Below, in pieces: positions 33,394-42,639 of a stretch of DNA of 64,000 nt (position 1 is the first letter of the stretch; each line of letters begins with the position of its first letter). This DNA comes from Sporomusa ovata DSM 2662 (GTDB lineage: Bacteria; Bacillota; Negativicutes; Sporomusales; Sporomusaceae). The notes beneath the pieces were generated by a model. The model saw only the letters and a program-made list of their open reading frames with translations, was not told the origin of the DNA and did not search any database. The position numbers and the translations under genes were made by a program. The stretch covers positions 248,001 to 312,000 of the forward strand of contig NZ_ASXP01000002.1 in assembly GCF_000445445.1 (NCBI RefSeq), written 5' to 3'.

Positions 33394-33670
33394 TTCTTGC
33401 TCCTCCTTGGTATATTTATAGTATCTAATAAGCGCGAAACCTACTTGTAACTGCCAATTAATTTAGGTTGCTTAATCGACTAATAAGTATTAATTGTGCC
33501 ATAATAATACATATTCTCTACCACTTTCCAATTTCCCTTTTATGTGTCATGTCACCAAAGCTGTATATTCTACGTCAAGCTCCGTAATCTTGCATAAAAC
33601 CGTTTATCACAAACCGTACTGGTGTATTTATAAAGGCTTAAGCTATAAAAGCATAGCAATAAAGACTGAA

Positions 33671-33692
33671 GGCTCCCGGAAAACCGGGAGCC
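33671..33692 (-). terminator. Terminator of the TonB receptor operon
   Basis: A perfect 9-bp GC-rich stem (GGCTCCCGG and complement) with a 4-nt loop, 23 bp beyond the receptor stop codon. On the minus strand the exit is T-rich. The rest of 33394-33714 shows no gene and should hold the promoter of the divergent-side regulator gene. Confidence 0.8.
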
Positions 33693-33714
33693 CTCATTGT
33701 CTTAATTACTTGGC

Positions 33715-35685
33715 TTACATTTTAACAGTAACACCAGCCATAAAATTGATTCCATCACCAGGGCACTCGTATGTTTCCCAGTAATTGGTATCGAAAATAT
33801 TATTTACATGCAGATAATATTCAATATTTTTATTTTGCTGGTAGTTGAAATTAAGATCTACGGTGTGATAGCTGTCAAGTTTTTTATAGGTTTCATCGGG
33901 GGTTAGAATGTTGCCGAGGTAATGACCAAGAACGCTCGCCTGGAACTTGTCTACCGTATAGGTTAACCCGTAGTTAACCGTGTTATGGGGCAAATCGGTC
34001 GATCTGGTTTCAACCCCTTTTGTGTCGGTATCCTTGGAATCCAGATAGGTATAATTGACAAAGCCCTTCAGTCGGTTTGTAAAGGACCGATTATATTGCA
34101 ATTCTACACCATGTATATCTGTTTTGTTAATATTAATCCACGGGTCAGTTTTAGGAATTCTGTCGATGCGATCGGTAATTTTATTATTAAAAACGGCAAC
34201 ATCCAGCGATGATTTCTCATCAAAATCGTGTTTCCAGCCTAATTCATAGTTTTTTGCCTTTTCAGGATCAGGAATTGCATAACCTTTAGTAACATTATTT
34301 TCCGCTTGTTTGGCGGTAGCAAAGATATGCGACTTACCTGCTGATAAGCGTAAGGTATTTTGTTTATCCAGCTTATGGGTAATATTAAAAACTGGATCAG
34401 TAACACTATCGTCCACATCTTTGGCCCTCAGGAACGACTGTGTTACCTTGTCATGTCGCACTCCCAGCGTAAGCTCGGTTTTATCACCAAGCCTCAGACT
34501 ATCCTGAAAATAATAACCAATCCGTTTATCGGTACCACTATTAGTAACATTAAGAATGTCATCTGAGTCCCAGTCAATTTTATTGTATTTTGTACCAAAG
34601 GTCATGGTATTATTCCGGTCAGTCTGTAGATCGCCAGTAAATTCTATACCATTTCCTTTGGACGTCCAGGTACTACTATACCAGGTCGGATGGGTAGGGG
34701 TATTAATGTGGTTAGCGGCGTTATTTCCGTTTAATACCCACAGGTCATTTCCATCTGTTATATGATACAATTTTACATTATATTTAAACTTGTCACTGGT
34801 TTTTTGATCTAACTGCAAAGCAATGTTCGTCTGCTTAAAATTCTTATATTTCCAATTTTTTACGTCCGACTTTCCATCTACCCACGTGTCACCTGACCAT
34901 TTATTAGTAGTAGCGCTAGTTTCCTGACCGGTAATTTGGTCAACGCCATTAGATATTTCACGGTCTGTATTCATATAGTAGCCGCTTAATGTCAAATCAG
35001 TATCTTTGTTGAGATTCCATTTAATTTTACCATTGAAAAACTCTGTGTCAAATTCAGTATTGTTCAATTCCCTATTGCCTTGTTTTTTACCAGCGGTTGC
35101 GTAGTAACTGGCCTTGCTGTCACTGCCGCTGTATGTGATATAGTTATCAAAACTACTATGTGAACCGCCTGATAGATTAAGATTGAATTGTCCCGGGCCT
35201 TTTCCGCTTTTTGTAGTAATTAAAATAATGCCGCCCTTATAATCTGTCCCGTATTGTACAGGCCCAGGCCCTTTAATGATCTCAATCTTCTCAATATTAT
35301 CAGCAGGTATGTTTTCCAAATTAGAGGCAGAGTTTGATGCAATGCCCGACAAAGGAAATGCCGGCATGCCGTCGATGTAGACTTTTGTCTGGTCAGTTGC
35401 GGCACCACGGATGCGGGCCAGACGAGCTTTTTTATCGCCAGTAACGATATTCAACCCTGGGACCATCTTAATTGCCTCCGCCAGATTGGTTGCGCCCATC
35501 TCTTTAATTTTTTCGGCAGTAATGACCTCTGTCGTTACCAGATAGTCTTTTAATACTGTCGAATGGACTTGCACTTCATCAAGAGTAGCTTCATTGGAAT
35601 CATCTGCCCAAGCAAGATTGAATGGACTTAAGACACAAACAAAAACCGCCGATGGAATGACCATTTTTTTTAAACTCTTTCGCAT
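33715..35685 (-). CDS. TonB-dependent outer-membrane receptor 1
   Basis: A 656-residue receptor with a signal peptide (MVIPSAVFVCVLSPFNLAWA), a TonB-box-like TLDEVQVHST just after it, a plug domain (NLAEAIKMVPGLNI, KVYIDGMPAF, EKIEIIKGPGPVQYGTDYKG) and a 22-strand barrel. It brings a chelated metal or cofactor across the outer membrane using TonB. ATG 35685 has GAGGGAG upstream. The C-terminus is VTVKM, so the usual terminal aromatic residue is replaced by Met. It is paralogous to receptor 2, from which it is separated by a duplicated scrap of the ABC ATPase gene. Confidence 0.9.
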   Translation of the reverse strand: MRKSLKKMVIPSAVFVCVLSPFNLAWADDSNEATLDEVQVHSTVLKDYLVTTEVITAEKIKEMGATNLAEAIKMVPGLNIVTGDKKARLARIRGAATDQTKVYIDGMPAFPLSGIASNSASNLENIPADNIEKIEIIKGPGPVQYGTDYKGGIILITTKSGKGPGQFNLNLSGGSHSSFDNYITYSGSDSKASYYATAGKKQGNRELNNTEFDTEFFNGKIKWNLNKDTDLTLSGYYMNTDREISNGVDQITGQETSATTNKWSGDTWVDGKSDVKNWKYKNFKQTNIALQLDQKTSDKFKYNVKLYHITDGNDLWVLNGNNAANHINTPTHPTWYSSTWTSKGNGIEFTGDLQTDRNNTMTFGTKYNKIDWDSDDILNVTNSGTDKRIGYYFQDSLRLGDKTELTLGVRHDKVTQSFLRAKDVDDSVTDPVFNITHKLDKQNTLRLSAGKSHIFATAKQAENNVTKGYAIPDPEKAKNYELGWKHDFDEKSSLDVAVFNNKITDRIDRIPKTDPWININKTDIHGVELQYNRSFTNRLKGFVNYTYLDSKDTDTKGVETRSTDLPHNTVNYGLTYTVDKFQASVLGHYLGNILTPDETYKKLDSYHTVDLNFNYQQNKNIEYYLHVNNIFDTNYWETYECPGDGINFMAGVTVKM

Positions 35686-35884
35686 ACGATAACTCCCTCT
35701 CTCCTTAATAGATTCTTGACTTTGCTCTACCACCGCATTAGCAATCCCATTACGCACCTTTTTAATGAATAAACCTAGTACAAAGAATGGTCTGTGGCAA
35801 CAAGTATACATCTTTATTTCAATGTACTGGGCAAACTCCTTAATCCGAATATGAATTTCCCTGGCGGTTGGTTTTATATCATCG

Positions 35885-35960
35885 GATTACATCCGTAATT
35901 TTTGCTTATTGTAGCCTCTTATGCAGCAGCGCCACATAAATCTTCCACCACAGCTTTTTC
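35885..35960 (-). pseudogene. Scar of the ABC ATPase 3' end between the two receptor genes
   Basis: About 75 bp aligns with 37985-38060, the end of the ABC ATPase gene and its downstream spacer. Shared blocks include TTTATATCATC, CCGTAATTT and CAGCAGCG. In the true gene this encodes the C-terminus VPLLA plus stop; here the corresponding frame is degraded. The order ATPase, receptor, ATPase end, receptor is what a tandem duplication of an ATPase-end-plus-receptor block would leave. Confidence 0.65.
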
Positions 35961-35963
35961 ATC

Positions 35964-37970
35964 TTAGAATCTGTAGTTGGTTCCTACCATCATCGATATG
36001 CCTGAGCAAGGATAAAACAGTTCGTCCTCATAGTCTTTGTCGAAAATATTATATACCGTGACATACCAATCTTGTTTTTCACTAACTTTACGACTTATTT
36101 TTAGATCCACTAAATTATAGCTGGGAAGATCAGAATATATGGTTTTGACTGACCGAGTGTCACCTGTGCCGGTATCACCGGTATCCCTCCGCCCTACTAA
36201 ATGGCCGGTTAGATTAAGAGAATAACCCTTACCCGCCTGATAGTTTACGCCATAGTTAATATGATGTTTTGGAGTGTAAGTGAGTTCTGATACCGTACCA
36301 TCTGCATTTTCACCCTTGGTATCTAAATATGTGTAATTAAGAAAACCATTGACTCTATCAGAGAACTTTTTATTTAATTCAAGTTCTATTCCTTTAATTT
36401 TAGCCCAGTTCATATTATAGTACCTAGTTTTATTGCTAGCCCGGTTAATTTTATCCTCAATATCATTCTGGAAAATAGCAATATCACCTGTCAGAGTTGA
36501 ATCAAATTCATGTTTTAAGCCAATTTCATAGTTTTTAGCCTTTTCCGGTTTGAGATTAGGATTACCAGAAGTAGTGCCAAAAAGCTGTTCAGCGCTTGGA
36601 AAGTTATAAGTTTGACCATAAGACGTACGCAGAGTGTTACGATCATCCATCCGGTAGACCATGTTAATGGTGGGATTGGTAGTTGAATCATCACTACTGC
36701 CGACGCCGTCACCCTCTACTTCATTACGGTCGTGTCTAACGCCAATCGTAACGGTAGTGCGGTCATTAGCCAAAATATTATCCTGCACATAATAACCATA
36801 GCGTTTGTTATTATAATCTTGCCAAGTATAATTATCAGGATCGGCGAGAGCAGAAACAGAACTCTTCCAATTGATCGTATTATACAGCATGCCAAATGTT
36901 AGTGTATGCATACTATTCAGTTTCCAATTGCTTGACACTTCCACCCCGGTTAAATCACTATCCCAGTAGCTGGCATTCCACCGATCTTTGCTGTAACTGC
37001 TCGAACTCGCTCCTGAGCTCGAATCATATGTTGCCCCGTTAGCCCATAAGCCCTGGCTTTCATCAAAACGGTACACCTTAATATCAAAATCCAGCTTTTT
37101 GTTTGCTTTTTTTACATAATCCAAGGACAAGTTGCTTCTTTCCCAATCACGATATTGCCAATCCTGTAATCCTGGAAAGAAGCCTGTCTTATAGCTTATC
37201 ACTTTACCTGTAACCGGATCGATGGCATTCTGGCAGTCTTTATCGGTTTTCGAATATCCTCCCGTAAAAGTCAGTGACGCATCATTATCAAACATCCATT
37301 TTAATTTCGTATTAAAGTGCTGAGTGTCATTTTCATAATCCCGATAACCATCAGTACGTTCAGAAGCGGCATCAAAATAATAATTGAATTTTTTATCGCC
37401 ACCGCCATAGGACACCGAAGCATTCTGTGTCCCCCAAGTGCCAGTGGCAAGAGAGAGGTTGCCCCCCTGATTCGTGCTGCCGTTTTTCGTTGTAATTAAT
37501 ATTACTCCGCCTTTAGCGTCAGCACCATAAATAACCGGTGCCGGCCCCTTAATTATTTCGATTTTTGCAATATTGTCCACTGGAATCATAGAAGTATCCA
37601 CTGCTGCACTGCTGGTCATTTTAGCGAGCGGATTAACTAACACACCATCAATATAGATCTTTACTTCCGATGAACTAAGACCTCGAATTTCAACTGCAGT
37701 GTTGCCCTTCCTGCCCTTGTGCAGGTTTAGTCCCGGCACATCCTCCAACACCTCAGTCAAATTTCGCGCCCCTTTGGCTTCAATATCTTTGTCAGTAATA
37801 ACGCTTGTTGTAACAAGGTATTTTTCCAAAGGAACTGCACTAACCACGACCTCGTCTAACGTTGTACCTTCCTCAGTTACCGCTTTACTTTCATCTGCCC
37901 AAGCCAAACTAGGCAGCATCAGTAAAAGACAATTAATAATTGCCAGTTTGCCACGAATATCCTTATTCAT
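35964..37970 (-). CDS. TonB-dependent outer-membrane receptor 2
   Basis: A 668-residue BtuB-like receptor. A signal peptide (LAIINCLLLMLPSLAWA) is followed by the TonB-box-like TLDEVVVSAV, a plug (NLTEVLEDVPGLNL, KIYIDGVLVNPL, AKIEIIKGPAPVIYGADAKG) and a C-terminal barrel ending in VGTNYRF with the terminal Phe needed for outer-membrane assembly. It lies downstream of the ABC ATPase gene and is probably the original receptor from which receptor 1 arose. Confidence 0.92.
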   Translation of the reverse strand: MNKDIRGKLAIINCLLLMLPSLAWADESKAVTEEGTTLDEVVVSAVPLEKYLVTTSVITDKDIEAKGARNLTEVLEDVPGLNLHKGRKGNTAVEIRGLSSSEVKIYIDGVLVNPLAKMTSSAAVDTSMIPVDNIAKIEIIKGPAPVIYGADAKGGVILITTKNGSTNQGGNLSLATGTWGTQNASVSYGGGDKKFNYYFDAASERTDGYRDYENDTQHFNTKLKWMFDNDASLTFTGGYSKTDKDCQNAIDPVTGKVISYKTGFFPGLQDWQYRDWERSNLSLDYVKKANKKLDFDIKVYRFDESQGLWANGATYDSSSGASSSSYSKDRWNASYWDSDLTGVEVSSNWKLNSMHTLTFGMLYNTINWKSSVSALADPDNYTWQDYNNKRYGYYVQDNILANDRTTVTIGVRHDRNEVEGDGVGSSDDSTTNPTINMVYRMDDRNTLRTSYGQTYNFPSAEQLFGTTSGNPNLKPEKAKNYEIGLKHEFDSTLTGDIAIFQNDIEDKINRASNKTRYYNMNWAKIKGIELELNKKFSDRVNGFLNYTYLDTKGENADGTVSELTYTPKHHINYGVNYQAGKGYSLNLTGHLVGRRDTGDTGTGDTRSVKTIYSDLPSYNLVDLKISRKVSEKQDWYVTVYNIFDKDYEDELFYPCSGISMMVGTNYRF

Positions 37971-38037
37971 ATTACCCCTCCTTCTGCAGTTTTTATATCA
38001 TCAGCTGCACCCGTAATTTCCGCCTACTGTTATCCTC

Positions 38038-38820
38038 TCACGCCAGCAGCGGCACACAAACCTTCAGCTGTTTCGACACCCCATCGTCAATTTCGACGAT
38101 CTTAACCTTGGTTGTATACAGATCACTTAGAATACTGTCAGTAACAATCTCTTCCGGAGTACCTATTGCCGTAATTTTGCCGTTTTTCATAATCAATACT
38201 TTGTTGCACAACAAAAAAGCATGATTAGGAAAATGGGAGGTCATAATAATCGAATAACCCTGTTTTGCCAGCCTGTCGATGACCCGCAATATCCGGACCT
38301 GGTTCCCATAATCAAGGCTGGATGTCGGCTCATCCATAATTAATAACCCCGCACGCTGCGTCAAGGCGCGGGCAATAAGTGTCAGTTGCCGCTCACCGCC
38401 ACTGATACGACTAAATAAACAATCTGCCAAATGGGCTATACCCAGTTCAGAGAGCGCCGCTTCCGCCATGGCGTAATCTTCATCAGAGGGAACCGCAGTA
38501 AAGCCTACATGCGGCGTACGTCCCATAACAACCATATCCAGCACCCGGTGCGGAAATACTGTTGTTGCCGCCTGCGGTACATACGCCAGGTCGCTAGCCA
38601 GCTCTCTTGCTGGTATGGAACCGATTTTGCGCCCCCTAATTTTGATACTGCCTGTCCGCACCGCGGCAATCCCCAACAAACACCGCAGCAATGTGGTTTT
38701 GCCGGCGCCGTTCGGACCCAGGAGACAAACAACATCTCCCTTAGCGACGGAAAAGGAAAGATCAGTAAGCAAATCGCCAGCCGATGGGTAACCAAAACTG
38801 ATATTCTCTACCGCAAGCAA
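38038..38820 (-). CDS. FecE/BtuD-type ABC transporter ATPase
   Basis: A 260-residue ATPase with Walker A GPNGAGKTT, signature ISGGERQLTLIARAL, Walker B LLIMDEPTSSLD and switch histidine MTSHFPNH. It matches the siderophore, haem and B12 importer class. TTG start at 38820, 6 nt after GGAGGG. It pairs with the FecCD permease at 41514 and the binding lipoprotein at 45494, placed apart in the same block, to form a complete inner-membrane importer. Confidence 0.92.
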   Translation of the reverse strand: MLAVENISFGYPSAGDLLTDLSFSVAKGDVVCLLGPNGAGKTTLLRCLLGIAAVRTGSIKIRGRKIGSIPARELASDLAYVPQAATTVFPHRVLDMVVMGRTPHVGFTAVPSDEDYAMAEAALSELGIAHLADCLFSRISGGERQLTLIARALTQRAGLLIMDEPTSSLDYGNQVRILRVIDRLAKQGYSIIMTSHFPNHAFLLCNKVLIMKNGKITAIGTPEEIVTDSILSDLYTTKVKIVEIDDGVSKQLKVCVPLLA

Positions 38821-38879
38821 GTTTATCCCTCCTCATCTACATAGTAAACGCCATACATGTACGTCAGGTCAGCCAAGCT

Positions 38880-39620
38880 TTACATTGTCAGCGTAAAAGA
38901 AACAGGTAATTTTACCCAAACCGTCACCGGCCGGCCATCCCGGTAAGCGGGATTAAACCGCCACTGGTATACAACCTCCTCTGCCGCCTGATCCAACTCA
39001 TTATACCCAGAACTTTTGGCGACACTGGCGTCCGCTACTCTTCCCGAAGCCTCTACCAAAACTCTGACGACCACCTTTCCCTGCCATCTATTTTTTCTGG
39101 CTTCAGACGGGTATTCCGGTAAAGTCGAATATACCACATAGGGCTGGCTGTCAACCTCCTGGTCTTCTGAACCCGGCGGCGCGGATGCAGGCGCACTGCC
39201 CGATCCGCCGGTTCCCGCCTCTGCGTTTTCCACTACTCCTGTTCCTGCCATTGCACCAGAATCGCCGCTTGTTACTGCAATCGTCCCGCCTCCAGACACA
39301 TCTGCAACCGCAGCGGGAGTAACACTTTTTTCCTCACTTGCAGCAAAAACCGGTTTTGCCGCAGGTGCACTGGCCGGGACTGCGGCATTGTTATTTATGC
39401 TATTACTTTGACGTATGGCCGCTGCCGGCGCAGCTTGGGCTTGAGCTTGGGGCTGAGCTGGTACTTTAGCAGCCGGTTTCGCTGCCAACTCGACTTCCAT
39501 ATATTCTTTTTGGGGTTCCAAGGCTATTTCCCCCAATATTACCTGACCAACTACTGCCAGAACTGTGATATGAAAGATAACCGCAAAGACAAAGGCTGCC
39601 CACCATACGTTCGCCCGCAT
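38880..39620 (-). CDS. tonB: TonB energy transducer
   Basis: A protein of about 246 residues. One N-terminal span (WWAAFVFAVIFHITVLAVVG) carries the conserved transmembrane His, an Ala/Pro-rich periplasmic linker follows, and the C-terminal TonB domain reads TLPEYPSEARKNRWQGKVVV, ASVAKSSGYNELDQAA and WRFNPAYRDGRPVTVWVKLP. It transmits proton-motive energy from ExbBD to the receptors. ATG 39620 is spaced from AGGAAG at the end of exbD; a GTG at 39626 is the alternative. Confidence 0.92.
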   Translation of the reverse strand: MRANVWWAAFVFAVIFHITVLAVVGQVILGEIALEPQKEYMEVELAAKPAAKVPAQPQAQAQAAPAAAIRQSNSINNNAAVPASAPAAKPVFAASEEKSVTPAAVADVSGGGTIAVTSGDSGAMAGTGVVENAEAGTGGSGSAPASAPPGSEDQEVDSQPYVVYSTLPEYPSEARKNRWQGKVVVRVLVEASGRVADASVAKSSGYNELDQAAEEVVYQWRFNPAYRDGRPVTVWVKLPVSFTLTM

Positions 39621-39625
39621 ATTCA

Positions 39626-40021
39626 CTATCTTCCTTTCTCCTCGATAGCTATCGCCAGCTTAGATATCCCGGCTTTATGAATTTCATCCATAACCTCTAC
39701 CACCCGCCCGTGGCTGGTTTCCTTATCGGCCTGAATGGATACTGTTGTTTTTCCCATGCCGTTTACCGTTGCTGCCAATTGCTCTTTAGCTACCGGCTGC
39801 CCATTCACCGCAATCCGTCCATCCTTGGCAATTAATACCACAATCTGTTTTTCTGCCTGTTTTTCCGCAGATGCCTGGGGCAAATTTACAGCAAAGCCCG
39901 GATAGACGGTAACAAAAGCTGTTGTCATCATGAAAAAAATGACTAACAGCATCATTACATCAACCATCGGCGTCATATCAACATGCACTCCGATTTGTTG
40001 CCGCCGCATTCTAGTGGCCAC
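39626..40021 (-). CDS. exbD: ExbD proton-channel subunit
   Basis: A 131-residue protein with a single N-terminal membrane span bearing the proton-carrying Asp in HVDMTPMVDVMMLLVIFF and a periplasmic domain (GFAVNLPQASAEKQ, then VSIQADKETSHGRVVEVMDE). It overlaps exbB by 11 nt and touches tonB, so the three are translated together. Confidence 0.93.
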   Translation of the reverse strand: MATRMRRQQIGVHVDMTPMVDVMMLLVIFFMMTTAFVTVYPGFAVNLPQASAEKQAEKQIVVLIAKDGRIAVNGQPVAKEQLAATVNGMGKTTVSIQADKETSHGRVVEVMDEIHKAGISKLAIAIEEKGR

Positions 40022-40619
40022 TGTTATTTCCCCCTTTAATTAGCAAAGACGAAAATTCTTTCGCTCTGGTCTCCAGCATACACAGCCGCCGCGCCGACCA
40101 GTTACGGTAATAATTGTGGCAAATAATGCAAAATACCGTAACAAACAAACCAGCAGCTGTATTATACAGAGCTTCCGCAATGCCTTCAGCTAATAACTGG
40201 GGATTACCGGCCCCGCTCATTGCCGCAACATGAAACGTTTTAATCATCCCCAGCACTGTACCTAATAAACCAAGCAGTGGTGCAATAGTAGCAATTGTTG
40301 CCAATATATATAAATATTTTTCTAACCGTAAACTCTCTTTATCCAACACCACTTCGGCTGCAGCACTCATTTCACCGCTTTCTTTCGTACACACTGCCTG
40401 CATAACAGCCCACAACCTTGCCAGCGGCCCGTCGCTATCGCCAAAAGGCCGGGTATTGCCGGCGGCAACAGCTTGGCCTAACCCTGGCATATACTTGCTG
40501 TCTTCCCGCTCTACCAAGCGGTAAAACCACCAACGTTGAATCGCAACTGTCATCGCCAGCAGCGAGCAAGTAATAATGATACAAAACACGACCCCGCCCT
40601 TCGCCACGACATCATACAT
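40011..40619 (-). CDS. exbB: ExbB/TolQ-type proton-channel subunit
   Basis: A protein of about 202 residues with three membrane spans, the middle region YLYILATIATIAPLLGLLGT and VLGMIKTF being diagnostic of the MotA/TolQ/ExbB family. It forms the pentameric channel around ExbD. ATG 40619 is preferred, with AGGAG 8 nt upstream; earlier ATG codons exist in the same frame. Confidence 0.92.
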   Translation of the reverse strand: MYDVVAKGGVVFCIIITCSLLAMTVAIQRWWFYRLVEREDSKYMPGLGQAVAAGNTRPFGDSDGPLARLWAVMQAVCTKESGEMSAAAEVVLDKESLRLEKYLYILATIATIAPLLGLLGTVLGMIKTFHVAAMSGAGNPQLLAEGIAEALYNTAAGLFVTVFCIICHNYYRNWSARRLCMLETRAKEFSSLLIKGGNNSGH

Positions 40620-40652
40620 ACCGACCATCTCCTTAAGCACTTGCTGTAATAA

Positions 40653-41459
40653 TTATTCCTGTATAAATAATTCCTGTTCAGATAACTGACTTGCTGTATT
40701 TATATCAACATCCGGCCGCACCGTTAGCGTGAGACTTTGACCGTTTTTAAACCACTGTACCCTATTACGCAATGAATTATTCTGGTAAATGAACCTGGCT
40801 GGATTAGCCAGGCGTGCCCGGGTCAAACCCTGGAGGACATCAGCTAAGCATGCATCTCCTTCTACCCTCAACTGGAGATATGGCGATTGAATTTGCCCAA
40901 AATGATTTTCAACCAGCAAAGCCATTTTTACCGCCAACTCCAAACCCAGACATTGTTCACCATGATGGGCTAACGCTTGCTTATAAAAAAGTGCCTTACG
41001 CGATTGGTATTCACGAGGCGGCAAATAAGGAGTTTTAGGGGAAAAAATAATATCTGCTTCAAAATATGGCTTTATATCCAGCACTAGCGTACCGTCCACT
41101 GCGTCAAAATCATGCACATATATCCGATCTTCCCCGACTTTTTCCAGTTTCACCAATGTTAACGCAATTGGATTCGGCCGTGCCGCACTTCGCAGCCCAA
41201 ACACGCCATGTTTTGGTAAATCTGAATTTACTTTCGACGGTACAACCCGCAGCACCGATCTGTCAGCCTGCCCAAACCAGCTCAAAATCCACAAATGGCT
41301 ATGATCGCCAATCCGATACAAAGCAGGCTGATACTCTGGCTTAATATGAATAATTGCGGCTACTCCACCAAGCGGTACAGCCAGAGTGGTTTGCCAGGGA
41401 CTTTCAACATATCCTACCGGCCGGATCACACTGCCATCGGTTATTGTTAGCTCAGTCAC
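40653..41459 (-). CDS. TrmO/TsaA-like methyltransferase fused to an FmdE-like domain
   Basis: A protein of about 268 residues from a GTG at 41459 that has AAGGAG 9 nt upstream. Residues 1-150 form a TsaA/TrmO domain (IRPVGYVESPWQT, LWILSWFGQADR, VFGLRSAARPNPIALTLVKL), known in TrmO to methylate t6A37 of tRNA with SAM. The remainder aligns with the FmdE protein encoded two genes upstream: HGEQCLGLELAVKMAL against HGHVCPGLAIGYRLAK and EGDACLADVLQ against ESDRCTIDPFQ. The setting in an uptake operon argues that the substrate may be the imported compound rather than tRNA. Confidence 0.75.
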   Translation of the reverse strand: MTELTITDGSVIRPVGYVESPWQTTLAVPLGGVAAIIHIKPEYQPALYRIGDHSHLWILSWFGQADRSVLRVVPSKVNSDLPKHGVFGLRSAARPNPIALTLVKLEKVGEDRIYVHDFDAVDGTLVLDIKPYFEADIIFSPKTPYLPPREYQSRKALFYKQALAHHGEQCLGLELAVKMALLVENHFGQIQSPYLQLRVEGDACLADVLQGLTRARLANPARFIYQNNSLRNRVQWFKNGQSLTLTVRPDVDINTASQLSEQELFIQE

Positions 41460-41513
41460 AACTACACACTCCTTCACTTGCAAGTAATGAACTCTATTAC
41501 ATTGAAACGGCAG

Positions 41514-42608
41514 TTACTCCCAGCCCTTTTTGGCTCTGGCCAGTAGAAATACAAAAAAGGGAGCACCAATTAAAGACGTAAGAATACCAACCTGGATTTC
41601 CAGTGAAGCTATGCTGCGGCTCAAATTATCCATTATCAGCATATACGTACCTCCGATGACCAATGACGCCGGCAGCACTATTGCAAAATTTGCCCCAAAC
41701 AGCATCCTCGCCACATGGGGAACCAGTAAACCCACCCATTGGATAATGCCGCCGAGACTGGTGGCTGCAGCAGCCAGCAAAGTGGCACAGACCAGTACCG
41801 CTAAGCGGGTATGCCGGACATTAATACCCAGCGTATGTGCTTCTTCTTCGCCAACACTAAGTACATTAATCTGCCAACGCACGAAATACAGCACTACCAT
41901 CGGAACAAGTATGGGAATAAGCGACCATACTACATCTTGCTCCTTGACCTTCGATAGCCCGCCCATCAGCCAAAAGCTGATTTCCGGCAAAGTATTCATC
42001 GGATCAGCGAGATATTTTAGAACTGAAACAAGTGCCTGAAAAAAGGCCGAGACCGCAATCCCGGCAAGTACTAACGAAATCATTGACTTACTGCCAAAAT
42101 ATGAGCTGACGGCAATCGCAATGAAAACAGCCACCATGCCGAAGATAAAAGCTGATACCTCCACCCATATCCAGGATAAGTGGAGAATCATACCCAGCAC
42201 TGCGCCAAAAGCAGCCCCCCAGGTAGCACCTAATAGGTGCGGCGCTACCAGAGGATTACGAAACAAATTCTGATAAGCTGCCCCGGAAACCGCCAGCGCC
42301 CCGCCTACCAGCAAGGCAGCGGCAATACGCGGCAAGCGTATATCCAGTACAACTGTTTCCATGGTGTCAGTCCAAACCTGTGGCAGTGCCAGCACCTTAG
42401 ACCAGAGAATAGCCATCACCATATCTGGTGCAACCGGGTAACGCCCAATTAAAAAGGAAGCGAAAAAGGCGATTACAAGTACTACCAGCATTACTGATAC
42501 CTTCAGCATCCCGACGCGCATATGCCGCGCCCGAGTGCCTCCGTCTCTCTTCATCACCCGGTTTGCCGGCGTCTCTTCCTGGTGGGTTGTTAGCAGGCCA
42601 TTTTCCAT
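41514..42608 (-). CDS. FecCD-family ABC transporter permease
   Basis: A permease of about 364 residues with around ten membrane spans and the FecCD/BtuC motifs RLPRIAAALLVGGALAVSGA, NPLVAPHLLGATWGAAFGAV and GLLVPHVARMLFG. It forms the inner-membrane channel for siderophore-like substrates with the ATPase at 38038. The second ATG (42608) is better spaced from AGGAGG than the one at 42614. The N-terminus has an extra polar segment of about 35 residues. Confidence 0.92.
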   Translation of the reverse strand: MENGLLTTHQEETPANRVMKRDGGTRARHMRVGMLKVSVMLVVLVIAFFASFLIGRYPVAPDMVMAILWSKVLALPQVWTDTMETVVLDIRLPRIAAALLVGGALAVSGAAYQNLFRNPLVAPHLLGATWGAAFGAVLGMILHLSWIWVEVSAFIFGMVAVFIAIAVSSYFGSKSMISLVLAGIAVSAFFQALVSVLKYLADPMNTLPEISFWLMGGLSKVKEQDVVWSLIPILVPMVVLYFVRWQINVLSVGEEEAHTLGINVRHTRLAVLVCATLLAAAATSLGGIIQWVGLLVPHVARMLFGANFAIVLPASLVIGGTYMLIMDNLSRSIASLEIQVGILTSLIGAPFFVFLLARAKKGWE

Positions 42609-42639
42609 ATTCATCGCCTCCTTATACTGCTGCTATCTA

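Noticed and set aside
33494..33784. 96-codon plus-strand frame near the receptor 1 end
   Set aside because: It contains the receptor terminator hairpin and overlaps the receptor antisense; no coding character.
35812..35963. Riboswitch or promoter-only region between the receptor genes
   Set aside because: The sequence aligns with the ATPase gene end, so a duplication scar explains it better.
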